The notes under the pieces were generated by a model. It ran no database searches. It was not told where the DNA came from and was given only the letters and a program-made list of their open reading frames with translations. This document shows positions 54,117-63,362 of a stretch of 64,000 nt of DNA, piece by piece. Position 1 is the stretch's first letter. The number at the start of each line of letters is the position of its first letter. The stretch is taken from assembly GCF_900116445.1 (NCBI RefSeq), contig NZ_FPBH01000029.1:62001-126000 (forward strand), written 5' to 3'. The position numbers were made by a program, and so were the translations under genes. Source of the stretch: Paraburkholderia aspalathi (GTDB lineage: Bacteria; Pseudomonadota; Gammaproteobacteria; Burkholderiales; Burkholderiaceae).

Positions 54117-55232
54117 TCAGGCAATCCGCTCTTCATTAGTCGGATCGAACAACACCGCCTTCGACGCATCGAACAACAATGTCGTAGTCGACAAAGGCTG
54201 CGGATTCGAAGCCGGGTGCACGCGGCTCACAATGCGCTTGCCGTTCACCTGCGCAAACACCAGCGTATCCGGACCGGTCGGCTCGATCACATCGACCTTC
54301 ACGTCGATCGCCTGCAGGTTCGCGTGGTCGCCATGCGCACCGCGTGCGTCGGTGATCCGCTCAGGGCGCAAGCCGAGAATCACTTCGCGCCCAACGTGCG
54401 ACTTCACCTTCGCCGAATCGAACGGCAGATTCAACACATTGCGCGCCGTGCCCGTATCCAGTTCGATGCCCACGCCCGAACCCTGCTCCACCAGCTTGCC
54501 CTGGATGAAGTTCATCGGCGGCGCGCCGATAAAGCCGGCCACGAACAGATTCGCCGGCGAGTCGTAGATTTCCTGCGGTGCGCCGAACTGCTGGACGATG
54601 CCGTCTTTCATGACCGCGATGCGGTCGCCGAGCGTCATGGCTTCGATCTGATCGTGCGTCACATAGACGATCGTCGTGCCGAGGCGCTGATGCAGCAGCT
54701 TGATTTCCGAGCGCATTTCAATGCGCAGCTTCGCGTCGAGGTTCGACAGCGGTTCGTCGAACAGGAACATCACCGGATCGCGCGCGAGCGCACGGCCCAT
54801 GGCCACGCGCTGACGCTGGCCACCGGAGAGCTGACCCGGCTTGCGGTCCAGCAGGTGCGTGATCTGCAGCGTGTTCGACACGCGGTCGACGATCTGCGCC
54901 TGCTCCTGCTTCGGCACCTTGCGAATGCCCAGGCCGAACGAGATGTTCTCGCGCACCGTCATGGACGGATACAGCGCGTACGACTGGAACACCATCGCGA
55001 TGTCGCGATCTTTCGGCGAGAGGTTATTCACCGTCTTGCCGTCGATCTGGATCTCGCCCTTGGTCACGGTTTCGAGGCCGGCGATCATGTTGAGCAGCGT
55101 CGATTTCCCGCAGCCCGAGCCGCCAACGAGAATCAGGAACTGGCCGTCTTCGATGTCGATGTTGACACCCTTCAGAACCGGTACCCCGTTCGGGTAAGTC
55201 TTGTACACGTCACGGATGGAAAGGCTTGCCAT
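54117..55232 (-). CDS. gtsD: Sugar ABC transporter ATPase (UgpC/MsmK type)
   Basis: The 371-residue ATPase has Walker A GGSGCGKST, the Q-loop FQSYALYPSMTV, signature LSGGQRQRVAMGRA, Walker B VMFLFDEPLSNLDA and the switch His in YVTHDQIEAMTL. The C-terminal TOBE/MalK-like domain (RPERITDARGAHGDHANLQA) can contact regulators. It drives the glucose-type importer encoded by the next three genes and is the last gene of the four-gene unit. Confidence 0.93.
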   Translation of the reverse strand: MASLSIRDVYKTYPNGVPVLKGVNIDIEDGQFLILVGGSGCGKSTLLNMIAGLETVTKGEIQIDGKTVNNLSPKDRDIAMVFQSYALYPSMTVRENISFGLGIRKVPKQEQAQIVDRVSNTLQITHLLDRKPGQLSGGQRQRVAMGRALARDPVMFLFDEPLSNLDAKLRIEMRSEIKLLHQRLGTTIVYVTHDQIEAMTLGDRIAVMKDGIVQQFGAPQEIYDSPANLFVAGFIGAPPMNFIQGKLVEQGSGVGIELDTGTARNVLNLPFDSAKVKSHVGREVILGLRPERITDARGAHGDHANLQAIDVKVDVIEPTGPDTLVFAQVNGKRIVSRVHPASNPQPLSTTTLLFDASKAVLFDPTNEERIA

Positions 55233-55335
55233 GCTGTGAATCCTCTTGTCTCTGGTACAGCTTGAAAACTCTGGTCGGATGACGGCGACGCACTATCGAA
55301 GAAGCGCCGCCGCGATGCGTATGGTTAGCCCGGGC

Positions 55336-56193
55336 TTAACCCTTGACTGCGCCCGCCGTCAGACCGCGCACGAAATAGCGGCCGGCGACGATGTAGACGA
55401 GCAAGGTCGGCAATGCCGCGATGATCGCGCCGGCCATGTCCACGTTGTATTCCTTCACGCCGGTCGAGGTGTTCACGAGGTTGTTCAGCGCCACCGTGAT
55501 CGGCATCGAATCGACACCGGAGAACACAATCCCGAACAGGAAGTCATTCCAGATCTGCGTGAATTGCCAGATCAGGCACACCATGAAAATCGGCAGCGAC
55601 ACCGGCATCAGAATCTTCGTGAAGATCGTGAAGAAACCTGCACCATCGATCCGCGCGGCCTTCACGAGTTCAGCCGGAATGCTCACGTAGAAGTTGCGGA
55701 AGAACATCGTGGTGAAGGCGATACCGTAGATCACGTGCACCACCACCAGACCGGTGATCGAATTCGACAGGCCGAGCAGGCCTTCGAAACGCGCCATCGG
55801 CAGCAGGATCGCCTGGAACGGAATGAAGCAGCCGACCAGGATCATCGTGAAGATCGGATCCGCGCCGCGGAAGCGCCAGTGCGTGAGCACATAACCGTTG
55901 AACGCGCCGATGATCGACGAGATCAGCACGGCCGGAATGACCATGCGCACGGAGTTCATGAAGAACGGCTGCATGCCGTCGCAGCGCACACCCGTACACG
56001 CACCGCTCCATGCCTTGATCCAGGGGTCGATGGTCCAGTGCGTCGGCGGCGTGAGCAGGTTGCCGGTGCGCAGTTGGTCGACATCCTTGAACGACGTGGA
56101 CAGCATCACGTACAGCGGAAACAGGAAATACAGGGCGAACAGAATCAAGGCCGCATAAATGACGGCACGGCTGATCGTCATCTTAGGCTGCAT
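55336..56193 (-). CDS. gtsC: Sugar ABC transporter permease, MalG type
   Basis: The 285-residue permease has six transmembrane segments and the EAA loop ELVKAARIDGAGFFTIFTKI for ATPase contact. The N-terminus (TISRAVIYAALILFALYFLF) is typical of the MalG/GtsC family. Its start overlaps the end of the partner permease gene by 11 bases, indicating coupled translation. Confidence 0.92.
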   Translation of the reverse strand: MQPKMTISRAVIYAALILFALYFLFPLYVMLSTSFKDVDQLRTGNLLTPPTHWTIDPWIKAWSGACTGVRCDGMQPFFMNSVRMVIPAVLISSIIGAFNGYVLTHWRFRGADPIFTMILVGCFIPFQAILLPMARFEGLLGLSNSITGLVVVHVIYGIAFTTMFFRNFYVSIPAELVKAARIDGAGFFTIFTKILMPVSLPIFMVCLIWQFTQIWNDFLFGIVFSGVDSMPITVALNNLVNTSTGVKEYNVDMAGAIIAALPTLLVYIVAGRYFVRGLTAGAVKG

Positions 56194-57121
56194 TGCGGGT
56201 GCTCCTCGATTCCAGATACATCAGCGGCACGAGCACGGCCACAACGGTGGCGAGCATCATCATCGACGATGCCGCGCCGACGCCCAGCTGCCCGCGATTG
56301 AACGAAAACGTGTACATGAAAATAGCCGGCAGCGATGAAGACGTACCCGGACCGCCCGCGGTCAACGCGACAACCAGGTCGAAGGTCTTGATCGTGATGT
56401 GGCAGAGAATCAGCAGCACGGAGAAGAACACCGGGCGCATGCTCGGAATCACGATCTTGCGATAGATGGTGGGCAAGCCCGCGCCGTCCATTTGCGCAGC
56501 CTTGAAGATTTCACCGTCGACACCGCGCAGGCCCGCAAGGAACAGCGCCATCACGAAGCCGGTGGATTGCCACACGGCCGCGATCACGACGCAGAAAATC
56601 GCCTTATCAGGGTCGCCGAGCCAGCTAAACGAGAAGCTCGTCCAGCCCCAGTCGTGGAACACCTTTTCGAGGCCGACGCTCGGCGTCATGATCCATTGCC
56701 ACGCCGTACCCGTCACGATGAACGAAAGCGCCATCGGGTACAGGAACACGGCGCGCAGCGCGCCTTCATTGCGGATCTGCTGATCGAGCAGGATCGCGAG
56801 GAACAGGCCGAGGCCGATACAGATACCGATAAACGGAATGCCGAACCAGCCGAGGTTGGCAGCCGACGTCCAGAACACATCGTTATCGAACAGTTCACGA
56901 TAACGGTCGAGACCGACAAATTCATAACGAGGCATCAGCCGCGAATTCGACAGCGACAGATAGCCGGTAATAGCGATGAAACCATATACGAAGATCAGGC
57001 TGATCACGACGCTGGGTGCGAGCACCAGCTTCGGAATCCAGCGATCGGCAAGGGCCGCCATCGGCGACGTGCGGCGGGTCACGGTGGACGTTTTCCCGTT
57101 TCCGCTGATAGAAGCAGTCAC
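56183..57121 (-). CDS. gtsB: Sugar ABC transporter permease, MalF type
   Basis: The 312-residue permease has six transmembrane segments and the EAA loop EIFKAAQMDGAGLPTIYRKI. GTG 57121 is chosen because CAGGAG lies ten bases before it and the open frame upstream has no similarity to the family. With gtsC it forms the membrane channel of the importer. Confidence 0.9.
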   Translation of the reverse strand: MTASISGNGKTSTVTRRTSPMAALADRWIPKLVLAPSVVISLIFVYGFIAITGYLSLSNSRLMPRYEFVGLDRYRELFDNDVFWTSAANLGWFGIPFIGICIGLGLFLAILLDQQIRNEGALRAVFLYPMALSFIVTGTAWQWIMTPSVGLEKVFHDWGWTSFSFSWLGDPDKAIFCVVIAAVWQSTGFVMALFLAGLRGVDGEIFKAAQMDGAGLPTIYRKIVIPSMRPVFFSVLLILCHITIKTFDLVVALTAGGPGTSSSLPAIFMYTFSFNRGQLGVGAASSMMMLATVVAVLVPLMYLESRSTRNAA

Positions 57122-57319
57122 TACTCGACTCCTGCTGAAACTGTACCGCCGGGGCGCTCGCTCACGAAAGACGCGAGACCGGAACGGCATAGGTGTGACT
57201 CGATGAAACCAGGGGTGAAGTGTCTCGCCCTAAGTAACGCAACGGCTGCAAGCATTCCGAAGAACGCGCCCAGCGCCCCCGAAGGGAACGACCAGGCGCA
57301 CTACTTCGCTTGACGCTAC

Positions 57320-58567
57320 TTACTTGGTCTTCGCAGCCTTCGCGAGCGCGGCAACCGCGGTCTTCGAATCCTGCTGCGAGTTCATGAACTTCGTGACCAC
57401 GTCCGAGATCGCGCCGGCTGCTGCATCCGGTTGCGCCATGCCGTGTGCCAGCGAAGGCACATAGCCGCCCGACTTGATCGCCACTTGTTCATCCGCGTAC
57501 GACTTCTTCGCGCAGTCGTCGAACTTGGCCATCGACACGCCCAGACGAACCGGGATCGAACCCTTGTTCAGGCTGAACTGTTCCTGGAATTCCGGCGACA
57601 TGATCGTCTTGGCCAATGCCAATTGACCCGGCGTTGCAGTCTTCTCGCCCTTCTGCTGGAAGAACACGAACGAGTCGACGTTGAACGTGTACGACTTTTC
57701 CGTGCCCGGAACAGCAGCGCAGACGTAGTCCGAACCCGCCTTCTTGTTGGCGTTGGCGAACTCGCCCTTCGCCCAGTCGCCCATGAACTGCATGCCGGCC
57801 TTGCCGTTGATGACCATTGCCGTTGCCAGGTTCCAGTCACGGCCCGTGCGGCCCGCGTCGAAGTAACCCTGGATCTTGCGGACCGTGTCGAACACGCCGA
57901 CCATCTGATCCGACGTCAGCGTCTTCTCGTCGAGATCAACCAGCGCCTTCTTGTAGAAGCCCGCGCCTTGCGACAGCACGACGTCTTCCCACAGCGTCAG
58001 GTCTTGCCACGGCTGACCGCCCATCGCGATCGGCTGGATGCCCGCGGCCTTCATCTTGTCGGCCACCGCGAAGAACTCAGGCCACGTGGTCGGCACCTTG
58101 CCGCCTGCCTTGTCCAGCGCTGCCTTGTTGATGTACAGCCAGTTCACGCGGTGCACCGAGAACGGTGCTGCCACATAGTGGCCGTCCGCGTGCATGATCT
58201 TGTCGATTTCCGGCGGCAGGTTCTTCTTCCAGTCAGCTGCGGCCGAGTCGATCGGCACCAGCACGCCTTGCGAAGCCCAGTCCTGGATCAGCGGACCCTT
58301 GATCTGCGCAGCGCTCGGCGCGTTGCCCGAGATCACCTGCGTCTTCAGTGCCGTCATGGCAGCCGCACCCGCGCCGCCAGCAACCGCGAAGTCCTTCCAC
58401 GTGTAACCCTGTTTCGTCATGTCGTCCTTGAGGACGCCGACGGCTTTAGATTCGCCGCCCGAAGTCCACCAGTGCAACACTTCGATCGACTCGGCAGCTT
58501 GCACGGCCGAGACGCCACACATCAGACCTGCGGCGCACAAAGCGCCCATGATCGCGCGAAATTTCAT
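57320..58567 (-). CDS. gtsA: Sugar ABC transporter substrate-binding protein
   Basis: The 415-residue periplasmic protein has a signal peptide (FRAIMGALCAAGLMCGVSAVQA) and starts ESIEVLHWWTSGGESKAVGV, the family 1 sugar-binding pattern of GtsA glucose-binding proteins. ATP-free capture of the sugar and delivery to the permeases is its job. A GGAGGAGATAA region before the ATG gives a strong ribosome site. It leads the gts operon and is divergent from zwf. Confidence 0.93.
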   Translation of the reverse strand: MKFRAIMGALCAAGLMCGVSAVQAAESIEVLHWWTSGGESKAVGVLKDDMTKQGYTWKDFAVAGGAGAAAMTALKTQVISGNAPSAAQIKGPLIQDWASQGVLVPIDSAAADWKKNLPPEIDKIMHADGHYVAAPFSVHRVNWLYINKAALDKAGGKVPTTWPEFFAVADKMKAAGIQPIAMGGQPWQDLTLWEDVVLSQGAGFYKKALVDLDEKTLTSDQMVGVFDTVRKIQGYFDAGRTGRDWNLATAMVINGKAGMQFMGDWAKGEFANANKKAGSDYVCAAVPGTEKSYTFNVDSFVFFQQKGEKTATPGQLALAKTIMSPEFQEQFSLNKGSIPVRLGVSMAKFDDCAKKSYADEQVAIKSGGYVPSLAHGMAQPDAAAGAISDVVTKFMNSQQDSKTAVAALAKAAKTK

Positions 58568-59000
58568 TGCTTATCTCCTCCAGACACCTGAACAAAAAAC
58601 AAATGGCCCCTGATGTCGCCAGGGTGCTGTGGTTGGTTCAAACAGGCAAAACACTGGGCGATCGAGCACGGTCGGGCGCATGCGTTAAGGCATGTGCCGG
58701 CGGACCGATATCCGGCCGCTGGAAGCTCAAGAGATGAGTGGTTCGGGATGCAACTGACTGTCTCCTCTTTTGATTTTTGCCTGCCCGCGTCGCGCGCGGC
58801 AGACTCGAGGTGCCTTGCACGTTAACCCTGACGCCAGATCAGCTTTCCGGCCTTCCGTAAGGACCGCCGGGGGCATGCTGGCACGTGCTCTCACGCAATG
58901 TCCGTTAACATGCAGGGGACGCCTGCCGATTCGGGAAAACGCGCATCTAGCCTCACAGCGCACGCTTTTTTCATCGAATTAGCGCTACCTCTTGATTTGG
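58568..59000. other. Divergent regulatory region of gtsA and zwf
   Basis: About 430 bases with no supported gene before the HexR-type palindrome at 59001. Promoters of both operons must lie here. I saw no second copy of the palindrome on the gts side. Confidence 0.5.
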
Positions 59001-59019
59001 ATTGTAGTTAAACTACAAT
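59001..59019. promoter_or_regulatory. HexR-type operator before zwf
   Basis: ATTGTAGTTAAACTACAAT is a perfect 19-bp palindrome about a central A. It agrees with the known HexR consensus TGTARTTWWAYTACA. It lies 82 bases before the zwf start. HexR is released by 2-keto-3-deoxy-6-phosphogluconate, and a HexR-like domain is encoded downstream as part of the glucokinase fusion. Confidence 0.8.
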
Positions 59020-59100
59020 TCAGTGTCAAAAAATATTTTATCGGACTACGGTCGCCCTTTTTCGGTCCCCACGGCGGCCCCAGGATATCGACGGAGACAC

Positions 59101-60564
59101 ATGCAAACCGATTCAAGCTTCACCTTCGTTCTCTTCGGCGGAACCGGCGACCTGTCGATGCGCAAGATTCTGCCGGCACTGTATGAAGCGCACCGTGCAG
59201 GCGGCATGCTGGCCGACAGTGGCAAGATCGTCGCGGTGGCGCGGCATATAGCGGATCGTGCGGCCTACATTGACTGGGTCAATGAGCACGTCAAACCGCA
59301 CGTGTCGAAGAACGGTGTGGATGAAACAGCATGGGCGAGCTTCCTCGACCGTATCGAGTTCGTGAAGATCGATCTCGGCAACCCCGAAGACTTCACGCTG
59401 CTGCGCGACGCCTTGAGCGGCCGCCCCGGCATTCGGGTGTTCTATCTGGCCACGGGTCCGTCGCTGTTCGTGCCGATCTGCCGCGCGCTGGCGTCGGTGG
59501 GGCTCAACGAAAATTCGCGCATCGTGCTGGAAAAGCCGCTCGGCTACGACCTCAAGTCGTCCAACGCAATTAATGATGCAGTCGGTGAAATTTTCGCTGA
59601 AGAACAGATCTACCGGATCGACCACTACCTCGGTAAGGAGCCGGTGCAGAACCTGCTCGCGCTGCGCTTCGGCAATGTGCTGTTCGAACCGCTGTGGCGC
59701 CGCGAATGGGTGGAAAGCATCCAGATCACGATCGCGGAAGAACTCGGCGTGGAAGCGCGTGGCGACTTCTACGACAACACCGGCGCCTTGCGCGACATGG
59801 TGCAGAACCATTTGCTGCAACTGCTTTCCATCGTCGCGATGGAACCGCCGCATTCAATGGATTCCGACTCGGTCCGTGACGAAAAGCTGCGCGTGCTGCG
59901 GGCGTTGAAGCCGATCGATCCGCGTGATATCGGCAAGGTCGCCGTGCGCGGCCAGTATCATGCGGGCGTGATCCGCGGCAGCGCGGTGCCGGCGTATGCA
60001 ACCGAGCCTGGCGTGAAGCAGGACAGCAACACCGAAACCTTCGTTGCGGTGAAGGTGGAAATCGAAAACTGGCGCTGGGCCGGTGTGCCGTTTTTCCTGC
60101 GCACGGGCAAGCGTCTCGCGGATCGCGTCGCTGAGATCGTGGTGAATTTTCGTGCGGTGCCGCACTCGGCACTCGGCGCATCCGCGTTGCGCGGTGGTGC
60201 GAACCGTCTCGTGATCCGTTTGCAGCCGAACGAAACCATTCGCCTCTACTGTCTCGCGAAGCAGCCAGGCGAAGGCATGAACCTCGCCAGCGTCCACCTC
60301 GACCTCGCGTTCGACCGCTTCTTCCGCGAAGGGCAAATGGAGGCGTATCAACGTCTGCTGCTCGACGTCATCAACGGCCGCCTCGCGCTGTTTGTGCGGC
60401 GCGACGAGCAGGAAGCGGCGTGGCGTTGGGTCGAACCGATCCTCAACGAATGGGCTACCGCCAACAAGCCGCCCAAGCCGTATGCAGCAGGTACGTGGGG
60501 GCCGGCAGCGGCGAGCGCGATGTTGGCGCAGCACGGCACCTGCTGGCTCGAAGAAGAGAATTGA
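59101..60564 (+). CDS. zwf: Glucose-6-phosphate 1-dehydrogenase
   Basis: The 487-residue enzyme oxidises glucose-6-phosphate to 6-phosphogluconolactone. It has the NADP-binding start FTFVLFGGTGDLSMRKILPA and the active-site signature RIDHYLGKE (residues 172-180). EKPLGYDLKSS and the NHLLQLLSIVAMEPP region also fit. ATG 59101 with GGAGAC upstream is chosen; a 26-codon upstream extension would run into the regulatory region. It starts the zwf-pgl-glk unit. Confidence 0.97.
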   Translation: MQTDSSFTFVLFGGTGDLSMRKILPALYEAHRAGGMLADSGKIVAVARHIADRAAYIDWVNEHVKPHVSKNGVDETAWASFLDRIEFVKIDLGNPEDFTLLRDALSGRPGIRVFYLATGPSLFVPICRALASVGLNENSRIVLEKPLGYDLKSSNAINDAVGEIFAEEQIYRIDHYLGKEPVQNLLALRFGNVLFEPLWRREWVESIQITIAEELGVEARGDFYDNTGALRDMVQNHLLQLLSIVAMEPPHSMDSDSVRDEKLRVLRALKPIDPRDIGKVAVRGQYHAGVIRGSAVPAYATEPGVKQDSNTETFVAVKVEIENWRWAGVPFFLRTGKRLADRVAEIVVNFRAVPHSALGASALRGGANRLVIRLQPNETIRLYCLAKQPGEGMNLASVHLDLAFDRFFREGQMEAYQRLLLDVINGRLALFVRRDEQEAAWRWVEPILNEWATANKPPKPYAAGTWGPAAASAMLAQHGTCWLEEEN

Positions 60565-60760
60565 ATCAACTGAATTACGGCGTCGTACCATGCGCGATCC
60601 CGATCGAAGCACGGCACGGCGCCGGCGAGACCCACCGACGAACTGAACGGAATGGCGCCGGTATCACGAAGGCGCCTGCAAGTCATCCCACTTGCAGGCA
60701 TCGCGTGAGAGCAGGACGGCACATTCCGCAGATCTAACAAGAAAGCAGCACGGAGGAGAA

Positions 60761-61468
60761 GTGATCGAGCTTCACGCTTTCGACGATCAACGCGCCCAAT
60801 CCGACGCGTTGGCGAAGGCGGTTGGCGACGCGTTACATGCGTCGCTCGCCGCACAGACGGCTACGTCAACCAACAACGCGCGCCCGGCCATGCTTGCAGT
60901 GTCCGGCGGCAGCAGCCCGCGTCCGTTCCTGCAGACGTTGTCCACGCAATCCTTCGACTGGGCGCGCATTGCCGTGACGCTGGTCGACGACCGCTGGGTG
61001 CCGGAAACGGACAGCGCGAGCAATTCGCAACTCGTGCACGACACGCTGTTGCAGAACGCCGCGAAAAATGCCGCTTTCTGGCCGCTGGTCGACGCCACAC
61101 AAGACCTGAACGCGCACGTTGCCGCGCTGAACGCCGACCCGCGCTTTAGCGCCGTGCCGGACGTCGCGATTCTCGGCATGGGCGAAGACGGCCACACCGC
61201 GTCGATTTTCGCGGATGCGCCCGAATGGGACTACGCGATCACCACTGCCGAGCGCTTCGTTGCCGTGCATCCCGGCAGCGCGCCGCATGCGCGTGTGAGC
61301 TGGTCGCTCTCCGCTCTGAAAGAAGTGAAGCACCTGTTTTTGCTGATCGCAGGACCGCGCAAGATGGACGTGCTGAATGCCGCCACCGCTGCGCTACAAA
61401 AAAATGCCATCTCGCAGTTGGCAAACGACAAGGGAGTGAGACTCGATGTCTACTGGTGTGCAAACTAA
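60761..61468 (+). CDS. pgl: 6-phosphogluconolactonase
   Basis: The 235-residue DevB/SOL-type enzyme hydrolyses the lactone made by Zwf. It shows LAVSGGSSPRPFLQTLS, ITLVDDRWVPETDSASN-like (VTLVDDRWVP) and ILGMGEDGHTASIFADAPE. GTG 60761 follows a GGAGGA ribosome site. It lies 196 bases after zwf and overlaps glk by 23 bases. Confidence 0.95.
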   Translation: MIELHAFDDQRAQSDALAKAVGDALHASLAAQTATSTNNARPAMLAVSGGSSPRPFLQTLSTQSFDWARIAVTLVDDRWVPETDSASNSQLVHDTLLQNAAKNAAFWPLVDATQDLNAHVAALNADPRFSAVPDVAILGMGEDGHTASIFADAPEWDYAITTAERFVAVHPGSAPHARVSWSLSALKEVKHLFLLIAGPRKMDVLNAATAALQKNAISQLANDKGVRLDVYWCAN

Positions 61469-63362
61469 GGCTGTTCCGGGCGCGGGCCAGCACGCCGATG
61501 GACCGAGGCTGCTCGCCGACATCGGCGGCACCAATGCGCGTTTCGCGCTCGAATACAGCCCGGGCGAAATCGGCTCGGTGCAGGTCTATCCGTGCGCGGA
61601 CTATCCGGGCGTTGCCGAAGTCATCAAGAAGTATCTGAAGGACACTAAGATCGGCCGCGTGAATCACGCGGCGATTGCGATTGCGAATCCGGTCGACGGC
61701 GACCAGGTCAGCATGACCAATCACGACTGGAGCTTTTCGATCGAAGCCACGCGCCGTGCGCTGGGCTTCGACACGTTGCTGGTGGTGAACGACTTTACCG
61801 CGCTGGCCATGGCGCTGCCGGGCCTGACCGACGCGCAGCGCGTACAGGTAGGCGGCGGCGCGCGCCGTCCGAACAGCGTGATCGGCCTGCTCGGCCCGGG
61901 CACCGGCATGGGCGTGTCCGGCCTGATTCCCGCCGACGACCGCTGGATCGCGCTCGGCAGCGAAGGCGGCCATGCGACCTTCGCGCCGGCCGACGAACGC
62001 GAAGACATCGTGCTGCAGTACGCACGCAAAAAGTGGTCGCACGTCTCGTTCGAACGTGTGGCGGCGGGTCCCGGCCTCGAAGTGATCTACCGCGCGCTGG
62101 CGGGCCGCGACAAGAAACGCGTGGCGGCGAACGTCGACACGATCGAGATCGTCAAGCGCGCGATGGAAGGCGAGCCGCTCGCGGCCGAATCCGTCGACGT
62201 GTTCTGCGGCATTCTTGGCACCTTCGCCGGCAATATCGCGGTGACGCTCGGCGCATTGGGCGGCATCTACATTGGCGGCGGCGTCGTGCCGAGGCTTGGC
62301 GAGTTCTTCGCGCGTTCGTCGTTTCGCAAACGGTTCGAGGCGAAGGGTCGCTTCGAGGCATATTTGCAGAACGTGCCGACCTATGTGATTACCGCTGAAT
62401 ACCCGGCGTTTCTGGGTGTGTCGGCGATTCTCGCGGAGCAGTTGTCGAACCGCGCGGGCGGCAGTTCATCGGCCGTGTTCGAGCGGATTCGCCAGATGCG
62501 CGACGCGTTGACGCCGGCCGAGCGCCGCGTGGCCGATCTCGCGTTGAATCATCCGCGTTCGATCATTAACGATCCGATCGTGGACATCGCACGCAAGGCC
62601 GACGTGAGCCAGCCGACGGTGATCCGCTTTTGCCGCTCGCTTGGCTGCCAGGGTTTGTCGGATTTCAAGCTGAAGCTGGCGACGGGTTTGACCGGCACGA
62701 TTCCGGTGAGTCATAGCCAGGTGCATCTGGGCGATACCGCGACGGACTTCGGCGCGAAGGTGCTGGACAACACCGTGTCGGCGATTTTGCAGCTGCGCGA
62801 GCATTTGAATTTCGACCAGGTCGAGCGGGCCATTGATCTGTTGAACGGCGCGCGGCGCATCGAGTTTTACGGGCTCGGCAATTCGAATATCGTCGCGCAG
62901 GATGCGCACTACAAGTTCTTCCGGTTTGGTATTCCGACGATTGCCTACGGCGATCTGTATATGCAGGCGGCGTCTGCTGCGTTGCTGGGCAAGGGCGATG
63001 TGATTGTCGCCGTGTCGAAGTCGGGACGTGCGCCTGAGTTGCTACGCGTGCTGGATGTCGCCATGCAGGCGGGGGCGAAGGTAATTGCCATTACGTCGAG
63101 CAATACGGCGCTGGCCAAGCGGGCTACTGTCGCTTTGGAGACCGATCACATTGAGATTCGCGAGTCGCAGTTGTCGATGATTTCGCGGATTCTGCATCTC
63201 GTCATGATTGATATTCTTGCCGTTGGGGTGGCGATTCGGCGCGCTGTGCCTAGCGCGGATGTGGCTGAGACTGTCGCTAAGGCGCGACAGGGGGCGGATG
63301 ATGATGCTACTGCTGTGCTTGATTGGTTAAGTCATGGGGCGGCTTCTTCGCCGCGGGATTAG
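61446..63362 (+). CDS. glk: Bifunctional glucokinase / HexR (RpiR-family) regulator
   Basis: The 638-residue fusion has an N-terminal glucokinase (about 20-335): LLADIGGTNARFAL, VVNDFTALAMALPGL and GPGTGMGVSGLIPADDRWIAL. From about residue 345 an RpiR/HexR regulator follows. It has a helix-turn-helix (ALTPAERRVADLALNHPRSI, ARKADVSQPTVIRFCRSLG) and a SIS sugar-phosphate domain (FYGLGNSNIVAQDAHYKFFR, VIVAVSKSGRAPELLRVLDV). It phosphorylates glucose and probably represses zwf-pgl-glk through the palindrome at 59001. Such fusions are known in Burkholderia; the domains are separate proteins in most other bacteria. Confidence 0.95.
   Translation: MSTGVQTKAVPGAGQHADGPRLLADIGGTNARFALEYSPGEIGSVQVYPCADYPGVAEVIKKYLKDTKIGRVNHAAIAIANPVDGDQVSMTNHDWSFSIEATRRALGFDTLLVVNDFTALAMALPGLTDAQRVQVGGGARRPNSVIGLLGPGTGMGVSGLIPADDRWIALGSEGGHATFAPADEREDIVLQYARKKWSHVSFERVAAGPGLEVIYRALAGRDKKRVAANVDTIEIVKRAMEGEPLAAESVDVFCGILGTFAGNIAVTLGALGGIYIGGGVVPRLGEFFARSSFRKRFEAKGRFEAYLQNVPTYVITAEYPAFLGVSAILAEQLSNRAGGSSSAVFERIRQMRDALTPAERRVADLALNHPRSIINDPIVDIARKADVSQPTVIRFCRSLGCQGLSDFKLKLATGLTGTIPVSHSQVHLGDTATDFGAKVLDNTVSAILQLREHLNFDQVERAIDLLNGARRIEFYGLGNSNIVAQDAHYKFFRFGIPTIAYGDLYMQAASAALLGKGDVIVAVSKSGRAPELLRVLDVAMQAGAKVIAITSSNTALAKRATVALETDHIEIRESQLSMISRILHLVMIDILAVGVAIRRAVPSADVAETVAKARQGADDDATAVLDWLSHGAASSPRD

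Noticed and set aside
55246..58591. Several 300-386 codon plus-strand frames over the gts operon
   Set aside because: They are shadows of four well-supported ABC transporter genes.
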